From Mauremys mutica (taxonomy: Eukaryota; Chordata; Testudines; Geoemydidae): a DNA stretch of 64,000 nt. Numbering within the stretch: the first letter of the stretch is position 1; each line of letters opens with the position of its first letter. The notes beneath the pieces are model-generated. The model was not told the DNA's origin and searched no databases. It saw only the letters and a program-made list of their open reading frames with translations. Shown one piece after another: positions 34,619-46,942 of the stretch. A program made the translations under genes and the position numbers. Location: positions 305,058,781 through 305,122,780 of the forward strand of contig NC_059072.1 in assembly GCF_020497125.1 (NCBI RefSeq). Reading direction: 5' to 3'.

Positions 34619-35789
34619 CCTTTTTAGGATTTTTTTTTTTTTTTTTTACTAACCCCTGAATGCTACCATTTCATAATATAAAGCATTTATGGTAGAATTT
34701 AAATAGAGCTGTCTGTCTTAAGGTTTTATTCTGGTACTCATCACTGTAATATCTGAGCATTCTTATGGTGAAATAAATAGCAGTAACATAGTCCATCAAG
34801 GTTTTGGATCTGCACCCTTTCTAAGGTAAAAATGCCATTTGGGCTATTGATTTATTTGTTATTTGGATTAGTTGATTTTTTTGTTACAGGCTTTTATTTT
34901 TAATTTTTGGGAGGGTGAGGAGTATACCTTTCTCCTTTTTTTGAGCTTTCATCTGCTATGTATGCATGATGGCTAAAACATCAGGAATAATTTGAAAAAT
35001 TATATGGCCTGTAACAAAAGAAACACAGTGCTTGTTAAAAACTTGCACCACAGATGATAAAGTTTTCTTCTGAGTTATTTATGACATTCCACAGATTTGC
35101 TTTCTTTATTGTAAAATAGATCATTTTATATCAATTTTTAACTTTTTTCCCTCTGGCTAATGTAAGATAGAGGAAAATTCCCAGGACTTCTGATAATCAA
35201 TTTTCTATGATTTAAGGCATTTGTAAACTCTTAATATACCTTGTAAATAAATTCAAAACTCATTTGTGTTTAAAAAAAACAAAACAACTGTTTGCAATTG
35301 TGCAAGTCACTGTTCCCACAGAGGGACTTACTATATATATTGCTATCACCAGAATGTCTTTATCAGTCCCATCTTGGCTGAATGCAGATTTTGAGACTTT
35401 AAGCATAAGTAGATTCATAGACAATTTACTCTTTGTTCCTACCATGTTGAACTGAAAGAGGAAAATTGAGCAAGTTTTTTTTCCCGAAAAATTTGTCTGC
35501 AGAATTATATATGGTTTCATACACTGTATTGCAGACTGCTGATATCTGCCTATTTGAGTATTTTGTTATGTTGCCACTTGTAACTGTAGCAACTGAACAA
35601 CTTGTGAAAATTATTTAAAAAAAAATTCCTTTGCATCACTAGAACGATTCCATAGTCCTTGACAGCTCCTATGAAAATCCTACCTTGTGCTAAGTAGTCT
35701 CAGCAGTCTCCCCTTTAGTCAACATTTAATTGCTCCCATGGAATGTAATTTGTGGGATATCAGTGTCATGGAGGAAGTGTGTCTCTCAT
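34619..35789. other. Intron sequence without a gene
   Basis: AT-rich with a T run near 34630. Nothing recognised. Confidence 0.4.
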
Positions 35790-36190
35790 GTAGCTAAAGC
35801 CAGTCCTATTGAATATCAGGACAAGAGACCTGGAATTGGACCATGTATTCACTAAGGAGCAAGTGCAGGTCTTAGTCTTTCTTGTGGTCATTTTCAGCCA
35901 GCTCTCGTTCCGGGGCTGGTTTCAATGGTGCATTCAAAGCTTGGAGATGGTTTGATATAATAGATGTAAAGCTGGGTATTGTTTACATATATTGTGGGCA
36001 CTTCAGCCTGTGTTCTCATTACCTGCCTCAACATCTTAATATAAATGTTCAATAGGATGGGGCAGAAGTTTGAGCTTTGTGGGCCTCTGCAGTTGATGGT
36101 TTGAAGATGGGAAATTACACATAATGACCCACTGGGTTCAGTCGGAGAGGATGCTCTCGGTGCTTTAACTTGCTACAACAGCTAACTAAC
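35790..36190 (-). pseudogene. Old L2-like LINE reverse transcriptase relic
   Basis: Read on the minus strand, one frame runs without stops through RGPQSSNFCPILLNIYIK and then AEVPTIYVNNTQLYI. These fit RT motif B (GxPQGS..SPLLFNIY) and motif C (YADDTQLY) of the L2 group, with the catalytic Asp pair replaced by Asn-Asn. The copy is short and very diverged. CR1 copies in this window read FADDTK instead, so this is a different LINE clade. Confidence 0.65.
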
Positions 36191-36215
36191 CCAACACTGG
36201 AGCAGTACATCTGTT

Positions 36216-37322
36216 ACTCCTGGTGAAATTCTGCCCTAAATTCTGCAACAAAAAATTAAAAATTCTGCACACAATATTTTCAAATTCTGCAAAATTCTAT
36301 ATATTTTATTTGTCAAAATAACACAATATAATCACACCAGTTCAATTACTTTTGGTCATTATTTCAAAATACCTGTCAGCAAGTATGTCTGTAAAAAAAA
36401 ATAATAAAGACGACAAAAAATATTCATGAAAAGTTTGTTGACAAATAGATTCCTTACTAGGCATATTAATACAGAAGGCAGAAGTAGTGCAAAGGCTTGC
36501 GGGAGTCAGGGATAATGGAGGAGCTGAGGGAGAGGGAAGTAAATTGCTGGGAAGGAGCCTGGGTGTAAACTTGGAGGGTTGTTGGGTATGAGTGGGAAAA
36601 GTGTACACTAGGTTTTTTTGGAGGGTGGGGAGGGATTGTTAGGGAACTTCCCCCATGCAGACCCTGGGTGACCTCATGCCTCTCCCATTCAGTCAGGCAC
36701 ATCTGCCCCTATCCCCATGTGTCCTTACACCCCCATTCAGACACTCCCTCCCCCCCTCCCCATGTGGCCCTGCAGCCCCTCTCCCTGTACCCATGTGTCT
36801 CTATGCCCCCACTCAGCCACCCCCTGTCCCTATGTGGCCCTGCAGCCCCTCTCCTTGTCCCCATGTGTCTCTGTGCCCCCACTCAGCCACCTCCCCATCC
36901 CCATGTGGCCCTGCACCTCCTTCCCCCCTGTGGCCTGTCCTCCCCCACTAGCCCTTATGAGCCCCTTTCTGACCCCGCAGCAGCCCCACACTGTCTGTCT
37001 CCCCATATCCCTATCTCCTGACTTGACCCGACAGGCACTGTGAAGAAGGCAGGTTCTTTCTCTTCCCTAGCTGGCTGGGAGCTGCTGCTCTGTTCTATCG
37101 CCATAGCACCCTCTGATGGGCAAAGGCAGAACTTCAGCAACTTTCCAGCCAAAGTTATTTCCTACTGAGGCTGCTCTGTTCTAATGCCATAGCATCCTCA
37201 GGTGGGAAAAAGGAAGAACTGCAGTAACTTTCAGGCAGAAACTTTTTTCTGCACAAAAATTAAAGATATGCATGGCTCATTAATTATCCACAAGCACTGT
37301 GGTGCAGCATTTCCTCAGGAGT
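36216..37322. mobile_element. hAT element (ACTCCTGG ends) with C-rich minisatellite core
   Basis: The left end ACTCCTGGTGAAATTCTG and the right end GCATTTCCTCAGGAGT are inverted copies. The 8-bp flanks are CATCTGTT and AATCTGTT (7 of 8). AAATTCTGCA repeats follow the left end, as in the relative at 46951-48464. The middle holds a ~70-bp tandem repeat. Overlapping frames of 98-117 codons come from that repeat. Confidence 0.85.
36690..36960. repeat. Minisatellite, ~70-71 bp unit, about 3 copies
   Basis: CATGTGGCCCTGCAGCCCC occurs at about 36761, 36831 and 36902, giving units of 70 and 71 bp. Each unit also has CCATGTGTCTCT and CCCCCACTCAGCCAC. The array lies inside the hAT at 36216-37322. Confidence 0.85.
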
Positions 37323-37330
37323 AATCTGTT

Positions 37331-39036
37331 AATCCCTTTATCAAAATTAATTGCTTACTAAGGAATGTGAAAGTTAGAGGTCCTCTCATGCCTTCCCCGT
37401 GGGAAAAACATCTGACAATCAGTAAACTCGATGGATTTCATATCACAAATTTCTAAAGATCATCAAATGGCAGGGTGCGTGATCTCCTAGTCTACTGATT
37501 CCTGGATATCTATAGGAGGAAATCACATGGTTCTAAAGGGCATTTCTATGAAGGCCCTGTGCTTCCACAACAGTTCCTACCCACATTCTTTATGTCAACA
37601 CAGCTCCCTCAGGAACCATGTTTCCATGGGTTCTCTACCACCAGGTGCTCCAAACCATCTTACACTCATTCCTCTTGAGGGGGGAAGATAATGTGTAACA
37701 TGCTAATATCTATGCTGCAGATTTCTCACAGGCGTATTTCTTTCCACCCAGCCAACCTAGACTTGTGTAGTAGTTCTTTTGGGCAGTGGGGCTTCCACGG
37801 GCTCCCAGGGAATTGGAGCATGCCATATAGCCACTCTCTCAGGACCTTCAGTGGCATCAGGGGCTTTTATGACAACCCCCCCCCCATTCTTTTTTTGTTA
37901 CCCTTCACTTCACAGAAGAAGGGAGCAATAGGACCTTAGTGATTTATGTTCAAACCAAATGCTTCCACTTGCTTAAATATTTGGCCTTTATCCAGGTGTC
38001 ATAGGCCATCATGTTATTCATAATATTATTATTGCTGCATGCTTTGATTTTTGGGTGTAGTGTACTGCCTGAGAGGAAGTGTAGAATATACATCTGTTGT
38101 ACTTGCTTTGGCAGTTCTTGTTGGGGGTTACAGGGAAGTATGCAGTAGAAAAGCAGCATGTTTAGCAGTTTTTAAAGTTTGATGAAATGAAGTATGGCAC
38201 ATGAGGTGGGTTTTAAGGTCAGGAAATGGGAGTGTGTAGAACAGTATATCAGAGTGTTGGTAAAACATAAAGTTTTAGAATGTGCCAATTGTCTTAAATA
38301 GCTAGGGAATACCTCAACAGTGAATTTAAGTTCTCTAGTTATATTATCTAAGGCAATATTGGAAAACTTTTCAGCATGGCCACTGTACAGCAAAACTTTC
38401 TATAGGATTGTTATCTTAACAGAATTCAGTATATTAATTTGCTGCTTTAATAGTTATAAATGGAGGTGATTTGCATCAGATTTTGAAAATCGTATGAAAT
38501 AACAGGTTCACAGAATGAGTTCTGTGTAGTTGAGTTTGACTTTGCATATGTTTTTAGCCCTTCTTCTGCCCTATCCTTCACTTCTTTAAAAACAAGTTGC
38601 ATTGTTATATATTAGTGAATGCTGGTGTAACATACCAGTCTAGTGTGTGAGATCAGGACTCCCTCTAGCGGCTGGCTCTAGGGACTGATTTTGCAGTCTG
38701 CACTTTTCTTTTTTCTGAAGTGGAAGAGGCCTGTGGTTTTGGTGTTGAGGGTTCTTAGTTAGATCCTTGCTGGTCACTGTTGTGGTTTGTTACATTGGTG
38801 AGTGGTAAATTAGGTTCTTCAATATAAAGCTGAGCTTCACTGGGAAATTAGTATTAAGCTGTCTGAATATCACCTGTTAACTTAATCACTCATCCTGGCC
38901 ATCTACACGACAGGATGTTGGATGGCGGCAGATGGAACAAGGAGGAGTGGAAGAGCTCACTTTCTGTTTCCAGGGCCAGGGAGAAAGAGTACGGAGTTGT
39001 TAACATGCTAGTTCACAACATTATTGAGGGAGGGAT
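37331..39036. other. Intron sequence without a gene
   Basis: No supported gene. Frames at 37691-37939 and 38172-38393 lack any motif or splice context. Confidence 0.4.
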
Positions 39037-39044
39037 GCAAAAAT

Positions 39045-39895
39045 TAGGGCTGTCAAATTATTAAAAAATGAATCGTGATTAATTGTGAGATTAAGTCACG
39101 ATTTATCCCAGTTTTAATCGCACTGTTAATAATAAAATACCATTTATTTAAATATTTTGGGATGTTTTCTTCATTTTCAAATACTGATTTCAATTATAAC
39201 ACAGAATGCAAAGTGTACAGTGCTCACCTGTTATTTTTTTTATTACAAATATTTTCATTTGTGTGTGTATCGGAGGTGGGTGGGTATGTGTATGCATTGT
39301 GTGAGCACTGTCTCTTTAAGCAGAGCACTCAGGAATGGAACATTTTTCAGCCAGTGGCAGCTGCTGTCTGCAGCACTCGCCTCCTGAGCCAGCAGCAGAC
39401 AGGGTCCCACTGTTCCCCAACCCCAGCTCAGCAGCGACTGGGTACACTAGACGAGGACACCCCAACAGCAGCCCCTCTGCCCCTGCTATGTGCAGCAGAC
39501 AGGAGGCAGGCTTCTGGTCTGAAGCAGCTTGCCCAGGGGTAGCTCCATAGGGGAAGAGGCGGGAGCAGCAGTGGAGCAGGTCAGTGGGAGGAGGCATATC
39601 CCTGCCCTGGAGGCACCTCTAAGGCAGGCCCTGTCCACTGGGGAGGAGAGGGTGCAGGCAGTGAGGGTTCCTCTCTCCCCCCCGAAGGTGTTTTACTGGC
39701 TCTCCCAAATTGCCTGCAGTCTCTTGTCCCTGGCAGTCTCCTGCTCATTGCTGCAACCAATGCCTCCCTTCCCACCCGGCCGCCACCACGTCCCATCTCC
39801 AGAGGTGTGCAATTAATGTTTGTTTAAAAAAAAAAAAAGCATTAATTTGTTTTGAGTTAATCGCATACATTAACTGTGATTAATTGACAGCCCCT
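39045..39895. mobile_element. Non-autonomous hAT related to the foldback element
   Basis: The ends TAGGGCTGTCAA and TTGACAGCCCCT are inverted and flanked by a perfect 8-bp duplication GCAAAAAT (39037-39044 and 39896-39903). The left ~200 bp matches the left arm of the foldback hAT at 9086-9919, and the right ~60 bp matches that element's right end. Between them is ~500 bp of GC-rich sequence not seen in the other copy. No transposase remains. Confidence 0.9.
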
Positions 39896-39903
39896 GCAAA
39901 AAT

Positions 39904-40605
39904 ACTGTATTCTTTCTTTCATACAGGAGAAATTTAATGTTAGATTCATAATGCGAGATTAGCTCTTTTGACATACAGTTTTGTTTTGGCTCACTGTAAT
40001 GGAAATAAACTTTACATTGTATATAAGTTCTTTAGCAGCTATGAGGTTTTATCTAGTGATGATTTATTTGTATTGCAGTTGCACCCAAAAACTCGAAGCA
40101 GCATTAGTATTCCATTTCAAAACTGTGCAAACAAAGGTAGACACAGTCCCTGTCCTGAAGACCATTATTAATAATACATAATTTATTATGTATTATTCTC
40201 TTATTAATTTATGTTACAGTAATAATACATGGGCCAGTAAAACATTGTGCTAGACACTATACAAGTACATCATAAAAAGGCCTCCAAGAATTTACCTTGT
40301 TTTCTAATCTACACTAGCTATTTTCTTTTTATTGTTGCTTACACATAGCCAAGGAAGTATGTTTTAGGTACTATATTAGATTCTTGTCCAGTTTCCAGCT
40401 TAGTAGGATACTATTTCTCATTCAAAAACAGTATCATTGCTACAAAATTATGCTGACTGTTTCAAAATAAAGATTCCACCTAGTGTTTTTCTAGTGTGAC
40501 TTGCTTATTTTTTTGCATTTTGTTACCTTATTTTAGAGATTTAGCAAACTGGCTTTTGGCAGGCGAAAGACTTTTTGAAGCCAGAAGCCATTTGAACATC
40601 TCTTG
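39904..40605. other. Intron sequence without a gene
   Basis: AT-rich; nothing recognised. Confidence 0.4.
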
Positions 40606-40613
40606 GTATCAGC

Positions 40614-40874
40614 CAGGAGCGGCTCTAGGCATTTTGCCGCCCCAAGCATGGCAGGCAGGCTGCCTTCGGCGGCTTGCCTGCAGCAGGTCCCCGGTCCTGC
40701 GAATTCGGCGGCAGCTTGCGGGAGGTCTGCCGAAGCCGCGGGACCAGCGGACCCTCCGCAGGCATTCCGCCAAAGGCATTCTGCCTGCCGCCCTTGCTGC
40801 GACCAGCAGAGCGCCCCCCGCGGCTTGCCGCCCCAAGCACGCGCTTGGCATGCTGGTGCCTGGAGCCGCCCCTG
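40614..40874. mobile_element. hAT MITE, GC-rich
   Basis: Ends CAGGAGCGGCTCTAGGCA and TGCCTGGAGCCGCCCCTG are inverted. The duplication GTATCAGC is perfect (40606-40613 and 40875-40882). The core has CTTCGGCGGC and AATTCGGCGGCAGC motifs. Confidence 0.92.
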
Positions 40875-40998
40875 GTATCAGCTACAATGAATTAATCATG
40901 TACGTCAATTAAAAAGTTTAAGAAGCTACTTCATGATTATTATTTTTCTATTTTAAACCATTTTATATTTATGGACATATAGAAGTGGTCCGCTCAGG

Positions 40999-41367
40999 CA
41001 GGGCCGGCTTTAGGAAGTGCGGGGCCCAATTTGAACAGTTTCAACGGGGCCCTGGCAGGGATGACTTAAAAAAAAATGTAAAAAAACACGTGGGGCTTAC
41101 ACTCACCGGGCGGTGCTCCAAGTCTTCGGCGGCGGGTCCTTAACTCGCTCCAGGTCTTCGGTGGCACTGAAGGACCCGCCGCCGAAGACCCAGAGCGAGC
41201 GAAGGACCCGCTGCCGAAGTGCCGCTGAAGACCCAAAGCGCCGCCAGGTGAGTAAAAATTAAAAAGGTGCCCCTAGCCAGAGAAGGGATTCGCACTGGGC
41301 GCGGGGCCCTCTTAGGCGCGGGGCCCGATTCGGGAGAATTGGTGGAATAGGCCTAAAGCCAGCCCTG
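40999..41367. mobile_element. hAT MITE, GC-rich
   Basis: Ends CAGGGCCGGCTTTAGG and CCTAAAGCCAGCCCTG are inverted. The duplication CGCTCAGG is perfect (40991-40998 and 41368-41375). The middle has an inverted pair around CTTCGGCGGCGGGTCC and GGACCCGCCGCCGAAG at about 41125-41185. Confidence 0.92.
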
Positions 41368-41388
41368 CGCTCAGGTGAAGACTACATG

Positions 41389-41827
41389 CATAGGTGTTAG
41401 GGGTGCTGCCGTGCCCCCTGGCTTGAAGTGGTTTCCATTATATACAAGATTTACAGCAGGGGTAGGCAACCTATGGAACTCGTGCCGAAGGCGGCTCGCG
41501 AGCTGATTTTCAGGGCACTCAGACCGCCCAGGTCCTGGCCACCAGTCCGGGGGCTCTGCATTTTAATTTAATTTTTAATTAAGCTTCTTAAACATTTTTT
41601 AAACCTTATTTACTTTACATACAACAATAGTTTAGTTATATATTATAGACTTATAGAAAGAGACCTTTTAAAAATGTTAAAATGTATTACTGGCACGTGA
41701 AACCTTAAATTAGAGTGAATAAATGAAGACTCAGCACAACACTACTGAAAGGTTGCCGACCCCTGGTTTACAGTTTGGTTCAATGGCTCTCAGCACCCCC
41801 ACTATAAAAATTGTTCCAGCAACCCTG
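41389..41827. mobile_element. hAT-type element hosting a second hAT
   Basis: It starts CATAGGTGTTAGGGGTGCTG and ends TTCCAGCAACCCTG, flanked by the perfect duplication ACTACATG (41381-41388 and 41828-41835). Its two halves read TGGCTTGAAGTGGTTTCC and TTCAATGGCTCTCAGCACC, separated by the nested element at 41457-41765. Confidence 0.85.
41457..41765. mobile_element. hAT MITE nested in the element at 41389-41827
   Basis: Ends CAGGGGTAGGCAACC and GGTTGCCGACCCCTG are inverted, with flanks ATTTACAG and GTTTACAG (7 of 8). The body is AT-rich with a GCACTCAGACCG block near the left end. Confidence 0.9.
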
Positions 41828-41835
41828 ACTACATG

Positions 41836-44190
41836 TATGGTCTTGGTAGCTATTAAATACACTTCTTTACTTTGGCAGCCATTGAATGAACCACAAATCA
41901 TGGAACAATTTGTGTTTATTTTTCACCTTTTGACATCCTGTGCCCTGTAATCCTTGTAATATTCCAGTTGATTGCACACAGCTGCCTCTCGCTCCCCCTC
42001 CCATTAGTGAAAACTTGGATCCAGTAACTTTCTTTTTATTTTCACCCATCTGGAGACTCATTTGCCTAGCTGCTTTCTGGACTTCCACCAGCTAAGGAGT
42101 GGGTCTTCAGATCACTGAGTGAGGGTGTTCTGAGGGTAGTGATATTTGGAAGCAAGTGGGGCTTGGGAGTTGTAGACAGAGAAGAGGTTTGTAAACTGGT
42201 TCCTTATTTCATTTCTTATACAGAAAAGCTGGTTTTGGAAATGGAGTGTTTACAATTTTAAGGTGTACATTTTAAGTCTTTTTTTGCAAAAGTTTTCTGA
42301 AACGTTTGTCAACTGTGGCATGAACAAAAAGACAAGTGTGCTATAACATTTTTATTGACATTTATTTGAGGTGCCATGCAAATTCACTTGAGGCTGAGCC
42401 GCTCATGGGTACTGGAATCCTCTATTTAAGCCAGAATCTTTTATTCCTGTCCAAGAAAAACTCTATTAACAGACCACATCATCATGGAATCTACATTTAT
42501 AGATTACCCAAAGGATATAATAATAAAATAAAAACTGGTAGCACAGTACCACTAAATATAAAAGTAATTAAGCACTTTGTAAGAGTTTCTACACAGCCAT
42601 AGATATTAAAACCTGTGTATTTGTTTATTGAGGTAGAGTGTTTAACTTGTGCATATTATTCCTGTGTTCTTCCCACCATCAGTTTTAAGAGATGAAATGT
42701 TTTAATTTCCACATGGAAAATTTCCAAGGTCAGGGAATGGAGGACTTGGTTTATTATTGTATCAGACTAGTACATATATAACAGAGCAGCACTCCTTAAA
42801 TATTGCATTGTGCTGTCACAGTGACCAGACACAACTCTAAATTAGTGGACCCTTTCATCTAGTGACAAGACTCTCTGCATCCTATATACAATTGGGGCTA
42901 AAAGGGACTTGTATTCTGTAGGCAGGAGCTGTGCCTGATGAATCAATGGACATCTTTTTTGTCTACATACATAAGTTTGCTAAACTACTTTCATGTGACA
43001 GTTGCTTTTGCTTGTCCGTCTTGGGACTTGAACCTGGGTTCCAAGTTATGGGTGCTGGCAGCTAGGCCTGCTGACAGTAGTAACATTTCCCTCATTATTT
43101 CCTGTCAGTGTATGCTCGTTTGAGGTAAACAACAATAGAAACCATGCACCTTAACAATTAAGCAAATATACAATTACATGATGACGACCACCCAGGAGCA
43201 TGAAATAATCATGTGCGGATGTGAAACTTATTAGCTAATAAGTCCAAGTAATAAAAAAGTTCCTTTCACTCTTGCAGAAACATATATATCGTCAACCTTC
43301 CCCAAAACCCTGCCTAGTTTTGTTTGTAGGCATGCAACCCAAGAAGACAGAATGTTAGTAATTAAATATAACTGTCAGCTGAGCAGCACACTTCATCTCA
43401 AGAGAAGGACTTTCAGAATTTGTGCTGACAAGTTGAATTGCAATTGCAACTGTCAACAGATATTTCCTGAAGAAGGCCTGTAGGTTTAATACATTTGTTC
43501 TGTGCTTTCTCCTTTTTACCGTGTGTTTGTGTATACATTTGCATATGTGATTTAGTCCTTTCTTTTGTTTTGTGTTGTGGCCATAGTTCATTTAGGTGAC
43601 AATAAAATACATAAAACCACCAAAATGTTGAATAACCTTACCCTTCAGTTGTGATAACAGAAGGGTATAACGAATGATTTCACTTCCTCTGTTGTATACA
43701 TAATTCACCATATACCTAATTATCCCAAGTACAACAGGAAGGCTTTTGTTTAATTCTGTTGTCATCTGTGTTAGTATGAAGAGCATTTCTTAGATTAATC
43801 CTTGTTCTCGGGAACTTTAACTTAGTTAAATCCATATAGAAAATAACATTAATTAAAAGGTTAATTTGACTCTTAAGACAAAGTCTGAAATGTGTGGTAA
43901 GAATTTATTAGCATTTACTAGAGTTATGTTTCACTTATGGACTAATTAAAATATATTAAAAGAAGACAGTTACCAGCTCCATACTAGCAAGTTAGTTTCA
44001 TAACCACTTTAGTGAAATCTAGGTTAATTTTCTTTGACTGTCATGATTTTTTTTTTTTTTTTACAAATATTAGTTATAATTGAGCAGCATACATGATTAA
44101 ATAGCCTCAAATAATCTGTTAATTTGTCAACATCCAGGTCTAACACGGCTAAAACTAATATAAATTAAGTGTGTATAAATTAAAATGAAT
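41836..44190. other. Intron sequence without a gene
   Basis: No supported gene or repeat. Open frames here are short and lack motifs. Confidence 0.4.
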
Positions 44191-44198
44191 TCTTAATG

Positions 44199-44529
44199 CA
44201 GTGATGCTCAGACCTCAGTGGTTCAGGAGCCAAATTAGGGATCAACATTACCCAAAAGAGCCACAGTAGTGTGAATTCATTGTTTCATTTATGATAGTAC
44301 TATTCATATTTAAACAGTATGATGGGAAATATTTAGTTCATATATCTATACAATTCTCACAGCAGATAAATAAAAAACTTGATAACTTAATTGGTTAATA
44401 ACACAGTAAAAGCATCCTGATTGGTTAATAATTAAATCACAGTGTTTTAGTATTATGTGCTGCAAAGAGCCGCAGGAGACATGTTAAAGAGCCACTTGCA
44501 GCTCATGAGCCACAGTCTGAGTATCACTG
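44199..44529. mobile_element. hAT MITE
   Basis: Ends CAGTGATGCTCAGAC and GTCTGAGTATCACTG are inverted. The flanks TCTTAATG and TCTTAACA match in 6 of 8 positions. Internal AGAGCCACAGTAG and AAGAGCCACTTGCAGC are typical of this family. Confidence 0.85.
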
Positions 44530-44537
44530 TCTTAACA

Positions 44538-45428
44538 TATAATTAAACAGCCAGGGTACAATGGTTGAGACTAAAATGTTGATTTACTTAAGTTGTTATA
44601 ACTTTCTGTGGATTGTCCTCCAAATTTGAAATATTTGGTTTTCCTACCTGTTGTCATGAAAGATGCTGATGAACAGATAAGGAAACAAGCGAAAGAGGCT
44701 CTTTCGTTACATCTGTTTCACATGCAAATCTGTGATAAAGAGAATAGCGGATGGAGGGGGAGAATTTTTATTCATACTTCTCTAATTGTTCTTTGCCACT
44801 CTTAAAGTAGTTGTATCTTGTCGTCTTATAATGCACAAAGGTCTTTTCAAAATAAAAACCAGTATTTCTTGCCTGTCGGATTTTATTTTTCTTTTATTGG
44901 CACACGGTGTGGATAATCACATTTCTAAATAGTGACAGAGCCTCAAATGACTTATACAGGCCACCCCGAGCCAGTACAAGTTGCAGTTTTATACCACATC
45001 ACCACTTACTTTGTGTTTGCTACATTTTCTTTAGAAAGATTATTGTACAGATTTTGTTTTTCTTATTTTATACTTAATTTGTTCCACTTTATCACTAAAT
45101 TTGGTTTGCTCTAGTAACCATGAGTTACATGCTCTGATTCTGCTACATGACATTTGAAGAGTAGTTTATTATGCAAGTAATCCCATTGATTTTCATGGTT
45201 GCAGAAATAAAGAAGTTATGTAATGGTTGTCATGACTACATAATGTAGGTAATCTAAATACATTTTAACAAATGCATTATTTGGTGGGTCTAAATTGTGG
45301 CAGGAAATTTCATTTTAAAATATACTTTCATGGGTAGTTTCCTCATCAATAAGAGAGGTTCTTCTGGCTAAATTATGTCCTCAATGATGCTTGTTATGCT
45401 GATACATTCCATGTATTAAAATGTTAAT
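44538..45428. other. Intron sequence without a gene
   Basis: A 65-codon frame at 44608-44805 contains DADEQIRKQAKEALSLH but has no recognised domain. Nothing else is seen. Confidence 0.4.
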
Positions 45429-45433
45429 AGTAT

Positions 45434-46057
45434 TGTTGCCGGCCCAAAAGGCCTGAGGCAGCAAACAGTGGTTCGTTGCCCGGTGTACCTCGCTTCCAAT
45501 AGACACACCAAGGTGGAGAAGCAGTCAAAAGTTTATTTGAGTTCTCAAATAACAGGATGCTCGGAGACACACACGTCTCAAATCAAGCACACAGACATAA
45601 GCTGTGTGTCTCTTCTTATACATGACTTCAACTAGGCATCCTCATTACCCCCCACTATTCTCCTCCCCCTCCTATATAATACATACATTGTATAGTTAAC
45701 AATTAGATCATCCTTGACAGCAAACAATTCATCTTGTTAGTAACTTTTCAAGGCTGTTAGGTTGGTTTACTTCTGGATTTATTACTTTGCCTCCCCTCCC
45801 CTCCTCCTCTTTCTAAACTAAACACAAGTAGGGCCCCTTTTTACTATCTCCTGGTGTCAGTGTTGCACTGATAAGGAGCAGTTACACATTCCATTCTCAA
45901 TTCTGACCTGGGAGTTCAACTAAAGTTTAATATGGAGGCACTCTGGATAAGCATAAAATAACTTTGGTCCATTCAGGCCTAGTACAGAAAGGCTTCATTA
46001 ACACTATGATTTTCCACCCTCCTGAGTTACCTAGAGTTATGCCTAATGACACCAACA
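45434..46057 (-). mobile_element. Solo ERV-type LTR, minus strand
   Basis: On the minus strand it begins TGTTGGTGTCATTAGG and ends GGCCGGCAACA, so the tips TGTTG/CAACA are inverted. The 4-bp flank GTAT (45430-45433 and 46058-46061) is repeated. AATAAA on the minus strand lies at 45537-45532, about 100 bp before the 3' end, which fits a retroviral R-U5. There is no internal coding region, so it is a recombined solo LTR. Confidence 0.88.
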
Positions 46058-46061
46058 GTAT

Positions 46062-46942
46062 AATGTTATGCATATCAATGATTTAAGGCCTTTATTTGAG
46101 ACATGTCAAGCTGCAAATTGTGTGAGCACTCTTACAAAGAAGTTTTAGGTCTTGTACCAGCTAGGTAGTCAAGCTGACCATGAACGGCTGCTGAGTTTTG
46201 ACAACAAACTTTTCCTATTACATGATATGCTTAGTAATTCATATTATATATATCTTTGTCCCCTGGCATTCCATGATTCTGCAGTCACATAATTAGCCAT
46301 GAAATTTACTCTTTGCTGCAGAATTGTTCATTAGAATGTCAGCTTTAATTAAAATAAAATGTGTAGCCCTTATGGTTGTGGAGATCACCTTGAACATGTG
46401 GAGACAGTGTAAACTGATGCTGTTACAGCTCGTTGAAAGTGCAGTGGCTGAACTGCTACAATCGTCTTACACAGAGGCTAGAAGACTCCACAGCTCTGTG
46501 GCTGCAAGACTTGGCTATTTTCTAAGATCCACAGTTCTGTTATTTGGAGCTGGAATTAGTACTTGGTTTCAACCAGGCACCCAGCATTCTGTTTCCTGTC
46601 TCCCTGTCTGGCTAGCACATGCTTTCAGCTGCCTCTCACTCTCCAGCTTTTCTTACATGAGTTAATTGGATTGCAATGCATGTTCCCTACACTGTTCACT
46701 GAGCTGGAGAGCACAGGGTCAGGGAGTCAGACCTAGAGTCCAGATTGGAGGCAAGAAGTCTAGGCTGACTGGATAAGAATGGAGCAACTGAGGCCTAGGG
46801 ACAAGCTGATATAGGATGCCAGCTCCACTGTCCCTGGCACATGGAGGGAAGGAGATTTTGTGCTGGGCCACTTGGACAACATTGTTCATGCAATTGTTTA
46901 GCACTTAGACCTATAAGTGGGAAAAAAATTAAAAACAAAAAT
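46062..46942. other. Intron sequence without a gene
   Basis: A 113-codon frame at 46324-46665 has no motif. Nothing else recognised. Confidence 0.4.

Noticed and set aside
36690..36960. CRISPR-like array
   Set aside because: Three copies of a ~70-bp unit without spacers, in a vertebrate transposon; a minisatellite.
36655..37043. Three overlapping Pro/His/Cys-rich frames of about 100 codons
   Set aside because: All arise from a ~70-bp minisatellite within a hAT.
44608..44805. Possible HEAT-like exon (DADEQIRKQAKEALSLH)
   Set aside because: A short ORF without acceptor and donor in frame and with no recognised domain; probably chance.
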